DNA of 12,000 nt from Owenia fusiformis. Lineage: Eukaryota; Annelida; Polychaeta; Sabellida; Oweniidae. Within the stretch, counting starts at the first letter, position 1; the number at the start of each line of letters is the position of its first letter. This document shows positions 1 through 7,654 of the stretch, piece after piece. The notes beneath the pieces are model-generated. The model had not been told where the DNA came from, ran no database searches, and worked only from the letters and a program-made list of their open reading frames with translations. The stretch covers positions 1 through 12,000 of the forward strand of contig CAIIXF020000447.1 of NCBI GenBank assembly GCA_903813345.2, written 5' to 3'. A program made the position numbers and the translations under genes.

Positions 1-165
1 CCTACCTTAATCAATGTCTTTGAGACCAGTAGCTCATATCTGTGGAGGTATGTGTTAGGGTAATCAATAACTTTGCTTGAGAATCCAGGTCTACCTGCAA
101 AGGAATGGGCAACATGTACAGCACATATTGTAATGCTCATAAAAGTGCACCTAATATGCTAGTCT
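1..165. repeat. Direct segmental duplication, copy 1
   Basis: Roughly 45-165 resembles 948-1065 in the same orientation. Shared blocks include 'tgtgttagggt', 'aactttgc', 'gaatccaggt', 'ctgcaaaggaatgg', 'caacat' and 'agcacat'. The match continues weakly past the exon part into the presumed intron, which argues for duplication of genomic DNA rather than of a processed transcript. Offset between the copies is about 912 bp. The left end may lie outside the window. Confidence 0.6.
6..94 (-). pseudogene. Decayed duplicate of the 878-1006 exon
   Basis: On the minus strand this stretch matches the upstream end of the 878-1006 candidate exon. The shared acceptor context (ccattcctttgcag) and the following 'cctggattct' are conserved, and so is 'ccctaacaca' further in. 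One base is missing after the 'LDS' codons, so the frame that opens at the acceptor runs VDLDSQAKLL and then reaches a stop near the edge, while the conserved PNT/L/R residues continue in the shifted frame. A GT follows 'attaag' at positions 5-4 and could act as a donor, but the resulting 89-nt exon does not match the 129 nt of its partner. I read it as a broken tandem copy. It could also be a dispersed repeat that happens to contain a splice acceptor. Confidence 0.4.
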
Positions 166-201
166 ACCTTAGAAGACCTACCTTATTCAGTATCAGTGAG
201 T

Positions 202-877
202 TTAAGCTACCAAGAATATATTATTCCCTTTCAGTATTATGCAACATTATGTGGGTGGCATTATTTGTTTCACCCTGAACAATTTCATTTTCTGCATATG
301 TTTGTCATAATTTCAAATTATGATGTAAATTGTAACATAAATATTATTATATTGCACTCACTGGCTATAATAGGCTACATCAATCCAAATTGTATAATTA
401 TGAAGTATATCTTTTTCAAAAATCTGATATCTTATAATGCAAATATGGCCCCATAATGGAGGTATTGTCATTAATTAACATACAAATTACCTCATTTCAA
501 ACAGCAACAAAGTGTCATTAGTATCACCATTTACAAAGAAATATTATTTACAAAGAAATATTAATAATTATTTTGCATTATTTTTAACTTAATAAATCAC
601 GCCCTGCATTGGATAAATCAGTTATTAGAATCTAGTGAAACTAATCAATCTGATCAATTTCACAGTTGAGTAAAAATTTATATAAAGTATCATAAGGAAT
701 AACAAGCTATGCACTTATTCAGGTCTTTCTGCGTATAGTCAAGTTTCAAAGGAGCTTTCTGTATAAATCTTTATTTTAAATGGTTTATTAATGCCATTTC
801 TATGTTTGTCATATATAAAAATTTCAACGATATTGAAGAATTAAAAAAATTTGCCCCCAGTAGTGAGGTGAACTCAC
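202..877. other. AT-rich non-coding stretch
   Basis: Between the two copies of the duplicated segment. It holds a perfect 17-bp dimer at 529-562 and otherwise only AT-rich unique-looking sequence. The 86-residue open frame near its start is hydrophobic and low in complexity and is not supported as a gene. Confidence 0.6.
529..562. repeat. Perfect 17-bp tandem dimer
   Basis: Two adjacent identical copies of atttacaaagaaatatt (529-545 and 546-562). This is probably a replication-slippage product in AT-rich DNA. Confidence 0.85.
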
Positions 878-1065
878 TTCAGTACACACTTGAAGGATCA
901 TGTGTATTGTAAGACCTGAAGAGAGATCACCAGATATATCAGGACCATTTCTCTGGAGGAATGTGTTAGGGTCTTCAAGAACTTTGCCTGCAGAATCCAG
1001 GTGTGCCTGCAAAGGAATGGACAACATTTAGAGCACATCTTCAAAGTGTATCTACAGTTGAGCTA
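870..1065. repeat. Direct segmental duplication, copy 2
   Basis: Partner of the copy at 1-165. It holds the intact candidate exon on the minus strand (878-1006) plus about 60 bp of upstream flank that also aligns with copy 1. The region between the copies shows no sign of being further units, so this is a spaced duplication rather than an array. Confidence 0.6.
878..1006 (-). CDS. Candidate internal exon, 43 codons, unknown protein
   Basis: Read on the minus strand, the sequence shows a pyrimidine-rich acceptor (ccattcctttgcag) ending at 1007 and a donor of good consensus (gaa|gtgagt) starting at 877. The 129 nt between are open in one frame and equal exactly 43 codons, so it is a symmetric phase 0-0 exon. 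The peptide begins AHLDSAGKVLEDPNTFLQRN, continues with a GPDISGDLSSG stretch and ends ILQVCTE. Composition is polar and non-repetitive, unlike the lysine/isoleucine/phenylalanine-rich chance frames elsewhere here. I do not recognise the family. A degraded copy lies at 6-94, downstream in transcription. It may instead be an old repeat that mimics an exon. Confidence 0.4.
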
Positions 1066-1446
1066 GTTATTTGGAACTTCTTGTGGAGTTGCTCAATGGT
1101 GAGCATTAGTTTTAATGTAATAAGAAAGTCAAATATCATTCAGATAATAAAAATGTTATGAATCATTATCTAAGCGATCTTTGGCAGTAGGTGAATATCT
1201 TTATTTATACTATGAATTACTATGAAATATGTATATACAGAGCATAATTAAATTGTTAATTAAACTTCATAATTAAAGAATTCAAATTCTTTGAGTTAAG
1301 TTAAAGTAAGTAAGTAAAATCTATTCGGAGATCATAAACATTACAAAGTGAGGGTGTTCATCAAATGCTGTATTTGGCTATATATAGTATTGAATAAATT
1401 GGTGATGAGCTAGATTCAATTTTAACCAACAAAATTGGTTTGTATA
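1066..1446. other. AT-rich spacer before the MITE
   Basis: No exon, RNA or transposon signature seen. There is a small GTAA-rich patch (agtaagtaagtaaa near 1305-1318) and a short hairpin 'ccaacaaaattgg' near 1426-1438. The last two bases are the TA next to the MITE. Confidence 0.55.
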
Positions 1447-1951
1447 CTGTAGATTGGGTTAATTTGACGCTATTTAATTCGGCGATTTTGCAATTTTTGG
1501 CATATTGGCGGCTATTTATTTTGGCGGATATGCAAAAAAAATGTTAATACAATGTTAAACTTACGGGCTGTTTACGAATTACCATGTAAATGGGCATGTT
1601 TGGCTATGTTCATTTTTTCTTTTGAGGACCACTAGCGATATTCACCACGTTTGTACATTTTTGTGAGATCATTTACATTTTGCATCTCGATCAATGCTGC
1701 TACTATAACGCGCTTTTCCTTTCTAGTTTTTCCCTGAGTATTAATGAGTGACTGACCAGTTCTGAGCCAATTTATGAGAGACATTTTTTCATATTTTTGG
1801 AAAAAACTAAACTGGAAGTGACCTAAATACACTAGACGAAATACCCTAGATAATTCCCGGGGATTCATTCTAAATTTTGGTGAAGATTTATATTGGTGAA
1901 TTTTTCAATTTCGCCAAATTAAAGCGGGCACCAAATTAACCCAATCTACAG
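1447..1951. mobile_element. MITE with TA target duplication, 505 bp
   Basis: The ends are perfect 20-bp inverted repeats: CTGTAGATTGGGTTAATTTG at 1447-1466 and its complement at 1932-1951. Each is flanked directly by TA (1445-1446 and 1952-1953). The inverted similarity continues imperfectly for another 40 bp or so (tttaatt.ggcga..ttg). The left end also has short subrepeats built on 'attt..ttggcg'. TA duplication and TIRs of this kind fit the Tc1/mariner/pogo supergroup. The interior has one 78-codon minus-strand frame (1632-1868) without transposase features, so the element is non-autonomous. Its right end lies 33 bp from the duplication flanking the foldback element. Confidence 0.85.
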
Positions 1952-1984
1952 TAATATAATTTTTAAATTTTTTCATTTTTAAAG

Positions 1985-1993
1985 ATATAAGTT
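1985..1993 (+). repeat. Left 9-bp target-site duplication (ATATAAGTT)
   Basis: ATATAAGTT stands directly before the first base of the left terminal repeat. The identical 9-mer follows the last base of the right terminal repeat at 5000-5008. A perfect 9-bp duplication is the size left by Drosophila Foldback elements and by Mutator-like elements. Confidence 0.85.
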
Positions 1994-2001
1994 GGGTGCA
2001 C

Positions 2002-2151
2002 CCCAGTTGTCCGAAACCCAGTTGTCCGAAACCCAGTTGTCCGAAACCCAGTTCTCCGAAACCCAGTTGTCCGAAACCCAGTTCTCCGAAACCCATTTTT
2101 CCGAAACCCAGTTCTCCGAAACCCAGTTGTCCGAAACCCAGTTGTCCGAAA
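2002..2151 (+). repeat. 15-bp minisatellite, 10 units, left arm
   Basis: Ten head-to-tail copies of CCCAGTTGTCCGAAA. Units 4, 6 and 8 have C for G at the eighth base (cccagttCtccgaaa), and unit 7 is cccattTttccgaaa. Because 15 is divisible by three and the unit has no stop, several frames on both strands stay open and produce pentapeptide repeats (QLSET, PKPSC, GQLGF). These are by-products of the array and not evidence of a protein. Confidence 0.98.
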
Positions 2152-3342
2152 AATTTAGTCATAATTTACCAGATAAAGGGGGACGCACCTCAAGCCAGTT
2201 TCATGTCATGTATTTGGCAAAATTAATGGCATGGATGCATTCTGATGTATAGATCTCTCTCTCACTTTGAATTGCATCCATTACACGGCGTTACCAGATT
2301 GACAGGAACGGGGGATTTATTTTACATTGTGATTCTAAAAAAGGTCATCAAAACACAATATATATTACGGAACAGTTGATCTTATCTTATTCAATATATT
2401 TTATATAGGCAAAATAAAATGAAACATTTTGAAACCGATAAAATAAGTTAACGCATAAAACTTTAAGAATAAACAGTACACATATTACGTTGTCAAAATG
2501 TTTCGTCGCATTTAATTTCTTAGTCTCTGTCTCTTATCAAATCGTAAAATGTAAAAGAACAAAACATTCTAAACGTAATCACTTGGGATTAACTGGAAAC
2601 GAAGACAGGCTGTCCTCGTATCAAATTGGATGTTCTCCCATTCGCAAGAAGTTTCATTTTCGCCATGTACTCTCTTCATCTTTTTGAATTTAATCTCTAT
2701 TTCTCGAACAGAGTACCTAAATGAAGAATAATTTTTGGTTTCAAAAGATGTACACGACGTCAACTTTACTAAATAAATGCCCACTGGCTTGGGAAAACTA
2801 TTTCCCTTTTATGAACGCCCATCACGCATTGGAAAAATGTTGTTCCCTCTCAAAAAGCCCCATGGGGCATAAAGAAAATTGGTTTAAAAATTGTAGACCC
2901 CTATGTATGTTAATATGTAAACGCCACTTTGCAATGAGAATAGCATAATTTAACTTTGTTTATTTGAAGATCTGTATCACCTGTATTTTCATCTTTCGAC
3001 AGTTTTTATTAGGCTGAATACTAGCCCATGGAGGAATCGTTCAGTTGATATTTACTCTCAAATACACCCTTTACCAATGAAAGAGTGCTCGTTCATAGAG
3101 CTAGATGGATTGGAGTGAAATATGTCAAGTGGAACATTTCAGAGTGCCAAGACCAACTCATTAATGTTAAATGGACCTCTATAAGTGGGATACCTTCCAT
3201 CCCACTTCATCCATTAACGATTAAGGCATTAACATTTACATTGTTACAGCCTGCCATTTGTTACAAATGCAATATTGTAAAATGACCTGATGTATACAAA
3301 GTTATAAAATAAGAAATATATACATGATTTAAAAAGAAAAAA
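2152..3342. other. Left interior of the foldback element
   Basis: No transposase, RNA gene or repeat array seen. The short frames here (about 65-75 codons) have no recognisable motif. It does not align by eye with the right interior (3801-4841), so the inverted symmetry is limited to the terminal arms and the inner palindrome. Part of a dispersed repeat lies at 3219-3278. Confidence 0.55.
3219..3278 (+). repeat. Dispersed repeat, copy 1
   Basis: About 55-60 bp matching 6377-6428 in the same orientation. Shared blocks are ggcattaacat, cctgccat, tgttaca and caat.ttg. The copies are about 3150 bp apart, one inside and one outside the foldback element, so this is an independent dispersed family rather than part of that element. 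Confidence 0.6.
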
Positions 3343-3800
3343 GGAGTGCTGTCTCTGACTTTCTGCAATCACGCGGTCTTCGACCGTTAATTGGAATTTT
3401 TGACCTACCAGATGCTTGAAAATCAAGGATTTGCGATTCTCATACTGCACCGTTTTTCTTCCATTATACCATTAAAAGCAAAACAAAATTGCACTTCTGT
3501 CAGTGCATAACTTTATTGTAAAGAGTCCCTCGTTCTAGCAGCGTTTTGGTCCCCACTCCCCAGCTGTTAGAAGGCCTTCTTACAGATGGGGACCAAAATT
3601 ACGCTGGAAGTAGGAACTCTGTTTAAGATAATAACGTACCATCAGAAAGAGATTTTTGCCATGCTTTGAATGGAACAAGTTTGAAGAAAAACGGTGCAGT
3701 ATGAGACTCGTAATTGATTTTCAAATATCCGGTAGGTCAAAAATTCAAATTAACGGTCGAAGTTAGGACCGCGTGACCGCGTATCGAGTGACAACATACT
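3343..3800. repeat. 458-bp imperfect palindrome inside the foldback element
   Basis: The arms meet with no spacer at 3574/3575 (AGAAGG|CCTTCT, within a 22-nt near-palindrome ctgttagaagg/ccttcttacag). Going outward, 'ttttggtcccca' pairs with 'tggggaccaaaa', 'tcatactgcaccgttttt' with 'aaaaacggtgcagtatga', 'gaatttttgacctacc' with 'ggtaggtcaaaaattc', and 'cttcgaccgttaatt' with its complement. Overall identity is roughly 80-85% with small indels; the outer 30 bp are weaker. A transcript from either strand would fold into a hairpin of over 200 bp. It may be a palindromic MITE nested in the larger element, or the element's own core. Confidence 0.85.
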
Positions 3801-4841
3801 AACGACGAACAGGACGTGGGGCAAAGGTTGAACTGTCTCAGAATGTATAAGGAACGAGGTAGAAATAAAGAATTCATATGAACGAGTCATGCAAGATACT
3901 AAAGAGATACAAATGCATTATGATACTCAGTTTTTGGGCAATTAAAACTCCCTGTCTGCATTGAGTATAGTTATTTATTGTCCGGTGTATAACTTTTGAA
4001 ACATTATCCTAATTTTTCACAAAACTTTTTTTGATTCTGCAATAGTTAATGGTTGACATCTATGGCACACTAAAACGAATTTTTTTATGCAGGGTACGTA
4101 CATGATACAGATCAAATCTTGGCTCTACTACAAACTATTGCACACTTACTTCAACAGTTCAATATATCGCAAAACACAGTTTTGATTTTGAACAATATCA
4201 CCAATGGGAGAAATTCTTAAATCTAAATGTTTGGAAAGGAATACGTTTCTACTAAAACATACAAACCTCTTATATTATGATGAAAAAAGGATAGACATCT
4301 GATATGTATATATGCCACATATATAAGTTATACGAAATGAGCATATTTTATTAATTTATCGAAAATTTGGACGAAATCAATGGGTGGTACTGAACAACCA
4401 AAATCTTCTTTTTAGATATTTTTCAGGGTAGAAATATCATCAATTGATATTGGAAAACATAATTAACCATATTTTATTGAGAAAAGGGAATGAAAAAAAT
4501 TATCAAATGAATATATATAATTGTCACGGACGTCCATACGTTATTCTAATGAGATAGATATTCCTTTCGCCAGAATATTCTCTTCGACTGTGATAATTGT
4601 CTAAAATGTTGGCGGTAGTCTTGAATTTTCACCAAGAAGGATTCGTGCTGGACAATGCAGTTCAAAATTTGTAGAATGTCCATATAAGTCTATGTGCCGA
4701 GAATCTAGTAAGAATATATATATGATCGTGAACTTTCGGACCCATTATTGACCGGGCTAACCGATGTCAACGTGATACCAATGCTGTCCTGATTCGCGAA
4801 GTTGCGACAAGATTCGTTACTAAGACATTTAATTTTTTAAT
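3801..4841. other. Right interior of the foldback element
   Basis: AT-rich, with no open frame long enough to report and no motif of a transposase. There is one short inverted repeat 'tatatatgccacatatata' near 4305-4323. Nothing else seen. Confidence 0.55.
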
Positions 4842-4991
4842 TTTCGGAGAACTGGGTTTCGGAGAACTGGGTTTCGGAGAACTGGGTTTCGGACAACTGG
4901 GTTTCGGACAACTGGGTTTCGGACAACTGGGTTTCGGACAACTGGGTTTCGGACAACTGGGTTTCGGACAACTGGGTTTCGGACAACTGGG
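4842..4991 (-). repeat. 15-bp minisatellite, 10 units, right arm (inverted)
   Basis: Ten copies of TTTCGGACAACTGGG, the reverse complement of the left-arm unit. The three innermost units (4842-4886) carry the G variant (ggaGaa) that corresponds to the C variant in the left arm; the seven outer units are identical. The unit number equals that of the left arm exactly. Confidence 0.98.
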
Positions 4992-4999
4992 TTGACCCC

Positions 5000-5008
5000 A
5001 TATAAGTT
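5000..5008 (+). repeat. Right 9-bp target-site duplication (ATATAAGTT)
   Basis: Identical to 1985-1993 and adjacent to the last base (4999) of the right arm. The pair fixes the ends of the 3006-bp element. Confidence 0.85.
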
Positions 5009-5149
5009 AACATTTACATAGATCCTTCAAGAAACAACAAAATCATGTTGAATTGCAGTTTAAGCAATATAATATTAGAGTTTTTTTATTTTATTTCATT
5101 TATTTATATATTTATACAAAGAATACATTAAACAAGTGCACATGTGCTT

Positions 5150-5177
5150 GTGGCTGGGCATCAGCATTATCAGCCAC
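5150..5177 (-). other. Stem-loop in the LINE 3' untranslated region
   Basis: GTGGCTG (5150-5156) and CAGCCAC (5171-5177) can pair over 7 bp with a 14-nt loop, next to a near-palindrome (aagtgcacatgtgctt). Some LINEs use a 3' stem-loop for recognition by their reverse transcriptase; that role here is inference. Confidence 0.4.
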
Positions 5178-5264
5178 GTTATATGATGAAAATCAATTAA
5201 CAGTATTCAATCAGACATTAAAATAGGGGTTGTATTTGTGGAGGGTTACAGTGGTGGGGGTGAC

Positions 5265-5748
5265 CTAGACATTTTTACATCGTTCAAAAAAGATGGCACT
5301 ACATTTGAGGATATTTAAGTTTACAGCTTTAGGTAGCCTTTTATCACCATTGAGGATAAGGGAGAGTTTGTCTCGTTGTGATCTATATTTAGTAGAATAT
5401 TCTATGTTCATATTTTTTAATTCATTTTGAAATTCTGTCCAAAATGTTGATCTTAGATTACAGTGAAAAATTACGTGATTGGTTGTTTCACCATCCATTC
5501 CACACTGGCAAATGGGGGAGTTTATATAAAGTGAAATTGCGAGCGTAAAGGTGAGCCTTAAAAATGAGATCACAGCGCACTCTATTGGAAATTATTTCTT
5601 GTTTTCTTGAAACGGAGAGTTCTGATGAATTTGTAACATCGTCATTGAATAGATCTATTTTAAGTCTGGATTTGAATATACTAAGGGTGAGTTGTGCTGT
5701 GACCTTGAACTTATGTACCTGATTAACTTTCATCAGAAAACAGTTCAT
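5265..5748 (-). pseudogene. LINE ORF2 C-terminal fragment with frameshift
   Basis: Two overlapping minus-strand frames make one product. The upstream part (5748 to about 5521, first 76 residues) ends with a KAHLYARNFTLYK stretch. The downstream part (about 5520 to 5265) carries SPICQCGMDGETTNHVIFHC, a CxC-x8-H-x4-C zinc knuckle typical of the end of LINE ORF2, and ends CKNV before a stop. The frames change at 5516-5521, where the minus strand reads 'aaactcccccatt'; one extra base by the C-run explains the shift. A stop (complement of 5764-5766) lies just upstream of the first frame. Reverse transcriptase and endonuclease domains are absent, so the copy is dead. The protein would normally bind element RNA or DNA during target-primed integration. 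Confidence 0.75.
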
Positions 5749-5766
5749 AGAGATGCCAATAAATGT

Positions 5767-6182
5767 TTATCTAAAGAAATGTGGTAAGATAAATTGCAGG
5801 TTTTGATGAATACTTAGGTATACATTAGGTATTTTAATGAAATTGAATTTATTGGCCAATTGATGAATATAGCAATAATATCAGTCTTTTTTCTTCATCC
5901 TTGCATTTCCTCACCAACAATTTAAAGGAGTAAAATTATCTGTTACATAAACCAGTCATATCTGATATTTCTGCATTGTTTTAGTTATGTGGTAATATTG
6001 TTTTCTTGACATAACTTCTTAACATAAAAAAATTATTAAAAGACAGCTTCCTAAGTTTTATATATAGCCATCTTGACATTTATGACATTATTTGACATTA
6101 TTATATTATGTTCCTGAAATGAGAATCTGCATATCAAAGAATATGAAAGAGATAACTATGAAGTGAAGCATCTGTAATAGAG
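5767..6182. other. AT-rich spacer
   Basis: Follows the truncated end of the LINE. I see no coding or repeat signal. Confidence 0.5.
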
Positions 6183-6334
6183 ACCAAGTGAATATATTGT
6201 CATGGGAAACATACATACTGGAATAAAATAAAAGATCTATACTGGTGCATGATACCATGTGAATAGATACTGGGGTAAGTGCCATGGGTAAAATATATAC
6301 TGGAATAAATAAAAGAACCGTACTGGTGAAAGAT
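6183..6334 (+). repeat. Tandem duplication of a 71-81 bp unit
   Basis: Unit 1 (6183-6253) and unit 2 (6254-6334) share 'acca.gtgaata', 'atactggaataaa', 'aaaaga' and 'tactggtg.a..gat' in the same order. Unit 2 has extra bases in its middle. The phrase 'atactgg' recurs at further places up to 6364, so an older, longer array is possible. Confidence 0.7.
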
Positions 6335-6376
6335 TCAAAATACAATCAGAATACTGGAGTACTGGATGATATAACA

Positions 6377-6428
6377 TGGCATTAACATGCAAAATGTCAC
6401 AACCTGCCATCTGTTACAGACGCCAATC
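6377..6428 (+). repeat. Dispersed repeat, copy 2
   Basis: Matches 3219-3278 (see there). This copy overlaps the start of a 114-codon plus-strand open frame, the longest in the window. That frame is hydrophobic and AT-driven, and its overlap with a dispersed repeat argues against it being a gene. Confidence 0.6.
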
Positions 6429-7398
6429 TTGAAATTTTCTTGGAATTTTAATAAAATATGTGTCACTACTTTAATATCAATCAGAATAATTTTTACCACT
6501 TTGACACACATTTTTATGTTTAACATTTACTACATGATCTGGACTGTACATTATTTAATAGTTGATGTCACTTACTTATTGAATTTTCTGTTTCTGTTTG
6601 ATTTTTTGTCGCTTAACGGATATCAGCACCGCTTGCTTAGAGGTAGCACATTTTTATTTAATGTATCAAAATTTGTAGAAAATGACAAAGAAGACTTTCA
6701 ACTTTCAAAACGCAAATATAATTTGGATTGATACGTCATTTGATCACCAATATTGAATGAATGCTGTTAACGCTATGTAACAGCTGCAATTTCACATTAT
6801 TTCCACAATAATTTACGCACTGCTTGTTTTCGTATAGCACAGTCTGCATAGGGTGATCAAGGGAAATTGGTCTCAATTGATCCTAAATTTGCAGCTCATT
6901 AAGGGGACTCATCTCTGACCTAGCTGATTTTTGGGTGTCATGAAGGTTCTGTTTCTGTTTGATTTTTTCAGAAGGGGATCATATATGCTTTCATTATATA
7001 TAAAGTAAATTGGATCTTCACTGTGAAAATATTTCAGTACATCGTCTTAAAGATTAGATGGGTATGACGTTACGGAAAAAAACGCCTCAAATCATCATAC
7101 TGCCTACAAGATTGTTTTTAATTTACGGCATTTGATAAGCTGAAGTGTTTTGGTGCCAATTATTTTTCATGAGTGCTAATAAAGCTAGCATTGCAATAAC
7201 AGAATAGATATAGGGTTTTGACCCCTTACCCAAGTTTGGCAGTATAATTGACGCCATATCAAATTTTAATTGACTTTCAATTTTCATAACTTTGACATTT
7301 TTTGAGGAAAAAAATAGAATAGAAAATTGACATATTGTTTTTATTGTTTTAAACAAGTTAGATCATGTACCCCTGAATAAAATTTGAAAATATAAAAA
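6429..7398. other. AT-rich region with a 22-bp direct repeat
   Basis: It contains a perfect 22-bp repeat at 6586-6607 and 6947-6968 (core tctgtttctgtttgat). Otherwise I see only chance frames. Confidence 0.5.
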
Positions 7399-7654
7399 GG
7401 TTCCACTGTCAATTTTTTCTTTAAGTTATTTATAACCAGAGTTTTGCTTTTTATTGACATTTTTAGAATTTCATTAAATATATTTATTTCAATAAACTTT
7501 GATATTCTTTGAGATGAGGTGGAACTTTTTTATATTTTCAATTTTTATTCAATTCCACAGTCAATTTTTTATGTAAGTTATTTATAACCAGAGTTTTGCT
7601 TTTTTCTGACATTTTTAGAATTTCATTGGTATTCTTTGAGATATAGGTGGAACC
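7399..7654 (+). repeat. Tandem duplication with inverted ends (GGTTCCAC...GTGGAACC)
   Basis: Unit 1 spans about 7401-7525 and unit 2 about 7553-7652. They share 'ttccac.gtcaatttttt', 'aagttatttataaccagag' and 'tgacatttttagaatttcatt', then 'attctttgagat' and 'aggtggaac'. Unit 2 lacks about 28 bp (aaatatatttattt...) present in unit 1. Each unit starts with ttccac and ends with gtggaa, and the outermost ends form a perfect 8-bp inverted repeat (7399-7406 and 7647-7654). It may be two tandem copies of a very short element with mini-TIRs. Confidence 0.8.

Larger units (their letters stand above)
1994..4999. mobile_element. Foldback / Mutator-like element with minisatellite TIRs, 3006 bp
   Basis: Both ends are inverted copies of one arm of 158 bp: an 8-bp cap (GGGTGCAC on the left, GGGGTCAA on the right when read inward) followed by ten 15-bp units. 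The perfect duplication ATATAAGTT flanks the whole. Long inverted ends made of tandem repeats with a 9-bp duplication are the layout of Drosophila Foldback elements; long-TIR Mutator-like elements are the close alternative. The 2690-bp interior shows no transposase, only frames under 80 codons, so it must be moved in trans or be dead. A 458-bp inverted repeat (3343-3800) lies inside, its centre about 78 bp from the element's midpoint. Helitron-like elements also carry minisatellites, but they leave no target duplication and lack inverted arms. Confidence 0.8.
5078..5766 (-). mobile_element. 5'-truncated LINE (non-LTR retrotransposon) 3' end
   Basis: On the minus strand this runs from a broken ORF2 C-terminus (5748 to 5265), through about 190 bp of 3' untranslated sequence with a stem-loop, to an A-rich tail (complement of 5078-5115: aaataaatgaaataaaataaaaaaac). 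Polarity, the zinc knuckle and the terminal A-rich stretch fit a LINE insertion truncated at its 5' end near 5766, as is usual for target-primed reverse transcription. No clear target duplication could be seen, and the 5' boundary is uncertain. The clade cannot be set from this fragment; a CxC-x8-H-x4-C knuckle after the reverse transcriptase is common in CR1/Jockey/I-type elements. It starts about 70 bp beyond the foldback element. Confidence 0.75.

Noticed and set aside
1632-1868. 78-codon minus-strand frame inside the MITE as a transposase remnant
   Set aside because: No DDE/D motif, helix-turn-helix or other transposase feature could be seen; it is too short to support the claim.
1905-2252. 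Open frames with pentapeptide repeats (GQLGF, QLSET, PKPSC) on both strands over the left minisatellite
   Set aside because: A stop-free 15-bp unit opens several frames on both strands automatically. The peptides exist in overlapping frames and have no support from start context, splice sites or the second array.
2002-4991. CRISPR array
   Set aside because: The 15-bp units are contiguous without spacers, and the context is an animal transposon.
1994-4999. Helitron/Helentron explanation of the minisatellite arrays
   Set aside because: The arrays are inverted at the two ends and a perfect 9-bp duplication flanks them, whereas Helitrons leave no target duplication and are asymmetric.
6387-6731. 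114-codon plus-strand frame, longest in the window
   Set aside because: Rich in I, L, F, T and N as AT-rich noise would be, begins inside a dispersed repeat, has no homology I recognise and no splice or promoter context.
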